5,542 nucleotides of DNA from an uncultured Eubacteriales bacterium (GTDB taxonomy: Bacteria > Bacillota > Clostridia > Christensenellales > DTU072), in assembly GCA_902766325.1 (NCBI GenBank), contig CACXDF010000191.1, forward strand, positions 1 through 5,542. The letters are read 5' to 3'. How positions within the stretch are numbered: the first letter of the stretch is position 1; each line of letters begins with the position of its first letter. Of the stretch, positions 5,329 to 5,542 are shown one piece after another. A model generated the notes under the pieces. It was not told the origin of the DNA. It did no database searches and was given only the letters and a program-made list of their open reading frames with translations. The translations under genes were made by a program, and so were the position numbers.

Positions 5329-5542
5329 ATGAACTGTTCTGTCAAAGAAGCCATCAAGAATCGTAAAAGCGTACGCACGTTCGACGGTAAGCCCGTTACG
5401 GCGGAAGACGTTGAAATATTGAAAAATTATGTTAAAACCATAAAAAATCCATTCGGCATTCCGATCGAATTCAAGTTTTTGACCGCGAAAGAGCACGGCG
5501 TGTCCAGCGCGGTCATCGTCGGCGCCGACTTATATCTGGCGG
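5329..5542 (+). CDS. Putative TM nitroreductase-type flavoprotein (3'-truncated by window edge)
   Basis: An open frame starts at the ATG preceded by GGGAGG (5318-5323), 5 bp away, and runs off the window after 71 codons. The N-terminus has the nitroreductase-fold pattern: SVKEAIKNRKSVRTFDGKPV (residues 4-23) with the R-x-S-V-R-x-F-D-G element that contacts FMN phosphate in this fold, then AEDVEILKNYV, NPFGIPIEFKFL and SSAVIVGADLYLA. The NPFGIP-x-EF stretch and the later V-I-x-G-A-x-x-Y pattern point to the 'putative TM nitroreductase' branch rather than classical NfsA/NfsB enzymes. The substrate is unknown, and the C-terminal catalytic and FMN residues lie outside the window. It begins 15 bp after the CDF exporter stop, so the two are very likely co-transcribed, although no functional link between them is established. 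Confidence 0.82.
   Translation, partial: MNCSVKEAIKNRKSVRTFDGKPVTAEDVEILKNYVKTIKNPFGIPIEFKFLTAKEHGVSSAVIVGADLYLA

Overview
The window looks like a chromosomal stretch from an anaerobic, Clostridia-like member of the Bacillota. This is inferred from gene content: an indolepyruvate ferredoxin oxidoreductase subunit, a tandem feoA-feoA-feoB operon with the small Cys-rich membrane protein that follows feoB in Firmicutes, a cation diffusion facilitator with a long C-terminal tail, and AGGAGG-type ribosome binding sites. Base composition is moderate with AT-rich spacers, which fits an uncultured gut-type lineage, but the species cannot be named from sequence alone. All recognised genes are on the + strand.

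Layout. Bases 1-528 hold the 3' part of iorB, closed by a strong intrinsic terminator (553-583). A near-consensus sigma-A promoter (642-670), flanked by two AT-rich inverted repeats (621-636 and 684-703), drives an iron uptake operon: feoA copy 1 (721-936), feoA copy 2 (969-1202), feoB (1199-3823, start overlapping the feoA stop by 4 bp) and a 70-residue Cys-rich membrane protein (3827-4039). A long perfect hairpin (4051-4094) separates this from a second unit with its own promoter (4112-4140). That unit holds a cation diffusion facilitator exporter (4189-5313) and, 15 bp later, the start of a putative TM nitroreductase-type flavoprotein (5329 to the window end).

How the genes work together. 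The feo operon should import Fe2+: FeoB is the GTPase-linked membrane transporter, the FeoA proteins are small cytosolic SH3-like partners, and the Cys-rich protein probably sits on the inner face where it could receive or buffer iron. The next unit encodes an exporter whose metal-site residues suggest Mn2+ or Fe2+, so metal uptake and efflux functions lie side by side.

The most unusual element is inside FeoB. Between transmembrane segment 1 and the rest of the membrane domain lies an extra stretch of about 130 residues, strongly acidic and built from about ten short D-x-(D/E)-G-N-like units, many spaced 11 residues apart. It should face outside the membrane and is not part of classical FeoB. 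A role in capturing divalent cations is a hypothesis only.
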